From Magnetofaba australis IT-1 (lineage in GTDB: Bacteria; Pseudomonadota; Magnetococcia; Magnetococcales; Magnetococcaceae), in NCBI RefSeq assembly GCF_002109495.1, contig NZ_LVJN01000020.1, positions 1,410,300 through 1,474,299 on the forward strand: DNA of 64,000 nucleotides, written 5' to 3'. This document shows, in pieces, positions 63,701 to 64,000 of the stretch (position 1 is its first letter; every line of letters starts with the position of its first letter). The position numbers were made by a program, and so were the translations under genes. The notes under the pieces are model-generated. The model searched no databases. It saw only the letters and a program-made list of their open reading frames with translations, and had not been told where the DNA came from.

Positions 63701-64000
63701 ATGGCTTGGCGATTGATCTGGACCACCTTTTTCCTGTTGATGGCGTTGACCACCACGGTGAGCTTTCTGTTTCATGGCAATGGCTATGAGTTGATCATCG
63801 CCGTGTGTATGAACCTCATCGCCACCATGCTCAAGCTGGGCACGCGTCACGCCATCGGTTCAATGATGATGTCCGCCAGTCTGGTGTCGGATTTCCATCT
63901 GATTCCGGCGCTGGGGGCGTTCTATGTGGCGGGCAATCTGGAGATGACCAAGGCGATGGTGTGGGGCGCGCTGGTGGCCAACGCCATTTCGGTGCTGTTC
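63701..64000 (+). CDS. Small membrane protein paired with an RCK channel, partial
   Basis: The first 100 residues of a membrane protein cut by the window edge. YELIIAVCMNLIATMLKLGTR, SLVSDFHLI and GALVANAISV align with YELFVVIVVNLVATILKLGDR, SLVADLQLI and GALVANVISV of the 127-residue protein at 38579. TAAGGAG precedes ATG 63701. The two proteins are clear paralogues and both neighbour RCK-channel genes. Confidence 0.8.
   Translation, partial: MAWRLIWTTFFLLMALTTTVSFLFHGNGYELIIAVCMNLIATMLKLGTRHAIGSMMMSASLVSDFHLIPALGAFYVAGNLEMTKAMVWGALVANAISVLF

Noticed and set aside
1-64000. Magnetosome (mam/mms) genes, given the Magnetococcus-like gene content
   Set aside because: No gene in the window resembles mamA, B, K, M, Q or related families. 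The taxon link stays a suggestion.

Overview
The window is high-GC, gene-dense chromosomal DNA from a Gram-negative, microaerobic proteobacterium. It carries a cbb3-type oxidase cluster, outer-membrane efflux genes, chemoreceptor and diguanylate cyclase genes, and the rpsF-priB-like-rpsR-rplI order. Sucrose synthase together with a sucrose-phosphate synthase/phosphatase fusion, and the general gene style, recall Magnetococcus-type proteobacteria. That placement is from memory of gene content only. No tRNA, rRNA, CRISPR array, phage or intact insertion sequence was seen.

Layout. 0.3-5.9 kb: sucrose operon (fructokinase, SPS-SPP, sucrose synthase). 6.0-10.2 kb: a chemoreceptor with a c-type haem motif and a REC-REC-GGDEF protein. 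10.3-16.5 kb: thioredoxin-like protein, TolC-like protein and a short adaptor, then oxidase biogenesis genes (TauE/SafE-like protein, CcoI copper ATPase, CcoS). 16.5-21.8 kb: four glycosyltransferase-type genes interrupted by repeats. 22.1-30.4 kb: small membrane protein, Fe-S/CCG oxidoreductase, XRE-cupin regulator, SulP transporter, ankyrin protein and TrkA/TrkH potassium uptake. 30.8-36.8 kb: lone lipoamide dehydrogenase, an AT-richer frameshifted membrane-protein gene, a NIT-HAMP-GGDEF protein and rubrerythrin. 36.8-39.0 kb: RCK-channel gene with a small membrane partner. 39.4-45.3 kb: divergent ccoNOP and ccoGHQ. 45.4-59.2 kb: CreA, EI24/CysZ-like protein, aspartic protease, acylphosphatase, degenerate Rel/SpoT-like protein, exonuclease III, CDGSH protein, malic enzyme, a tandemly duplicated 57-residue peptide gene, lytic transglycosylase and YfiH-like protein. 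59.3-62.2 kb: rpsF-priB-like-rpsR-DUF2232-rplI-FmdB. 62.5-64.0 kb: a second RCK-channel gene followed by a paralogue of the small membrane partner, cut by the window edge.

Two things stand out. First, many intergenic gaps hold one dispersed, hairpin-rich repeat family. Its copies share ends but differ by internal modules, including a 71-bp module found in three copies, flanked each time by a 2-bp direct repeat, lying in both orientations relative to its host repeat and showing compensatory base changes in its stems. Two nearly matching inverted copies of the family bracket the cbb3 gene block. Second, the window holds two separate pairs of an RCK potassium-channel-like gene with a small four-helix membrane protein, and both channels have non-canonical selectivity filters.

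Starts were moved from the longest reading frame to an internal codon where a Shine-Dalgarno sequence or family alignment supported it. Functional calls rest on motif recognition by eye; no database search was run.
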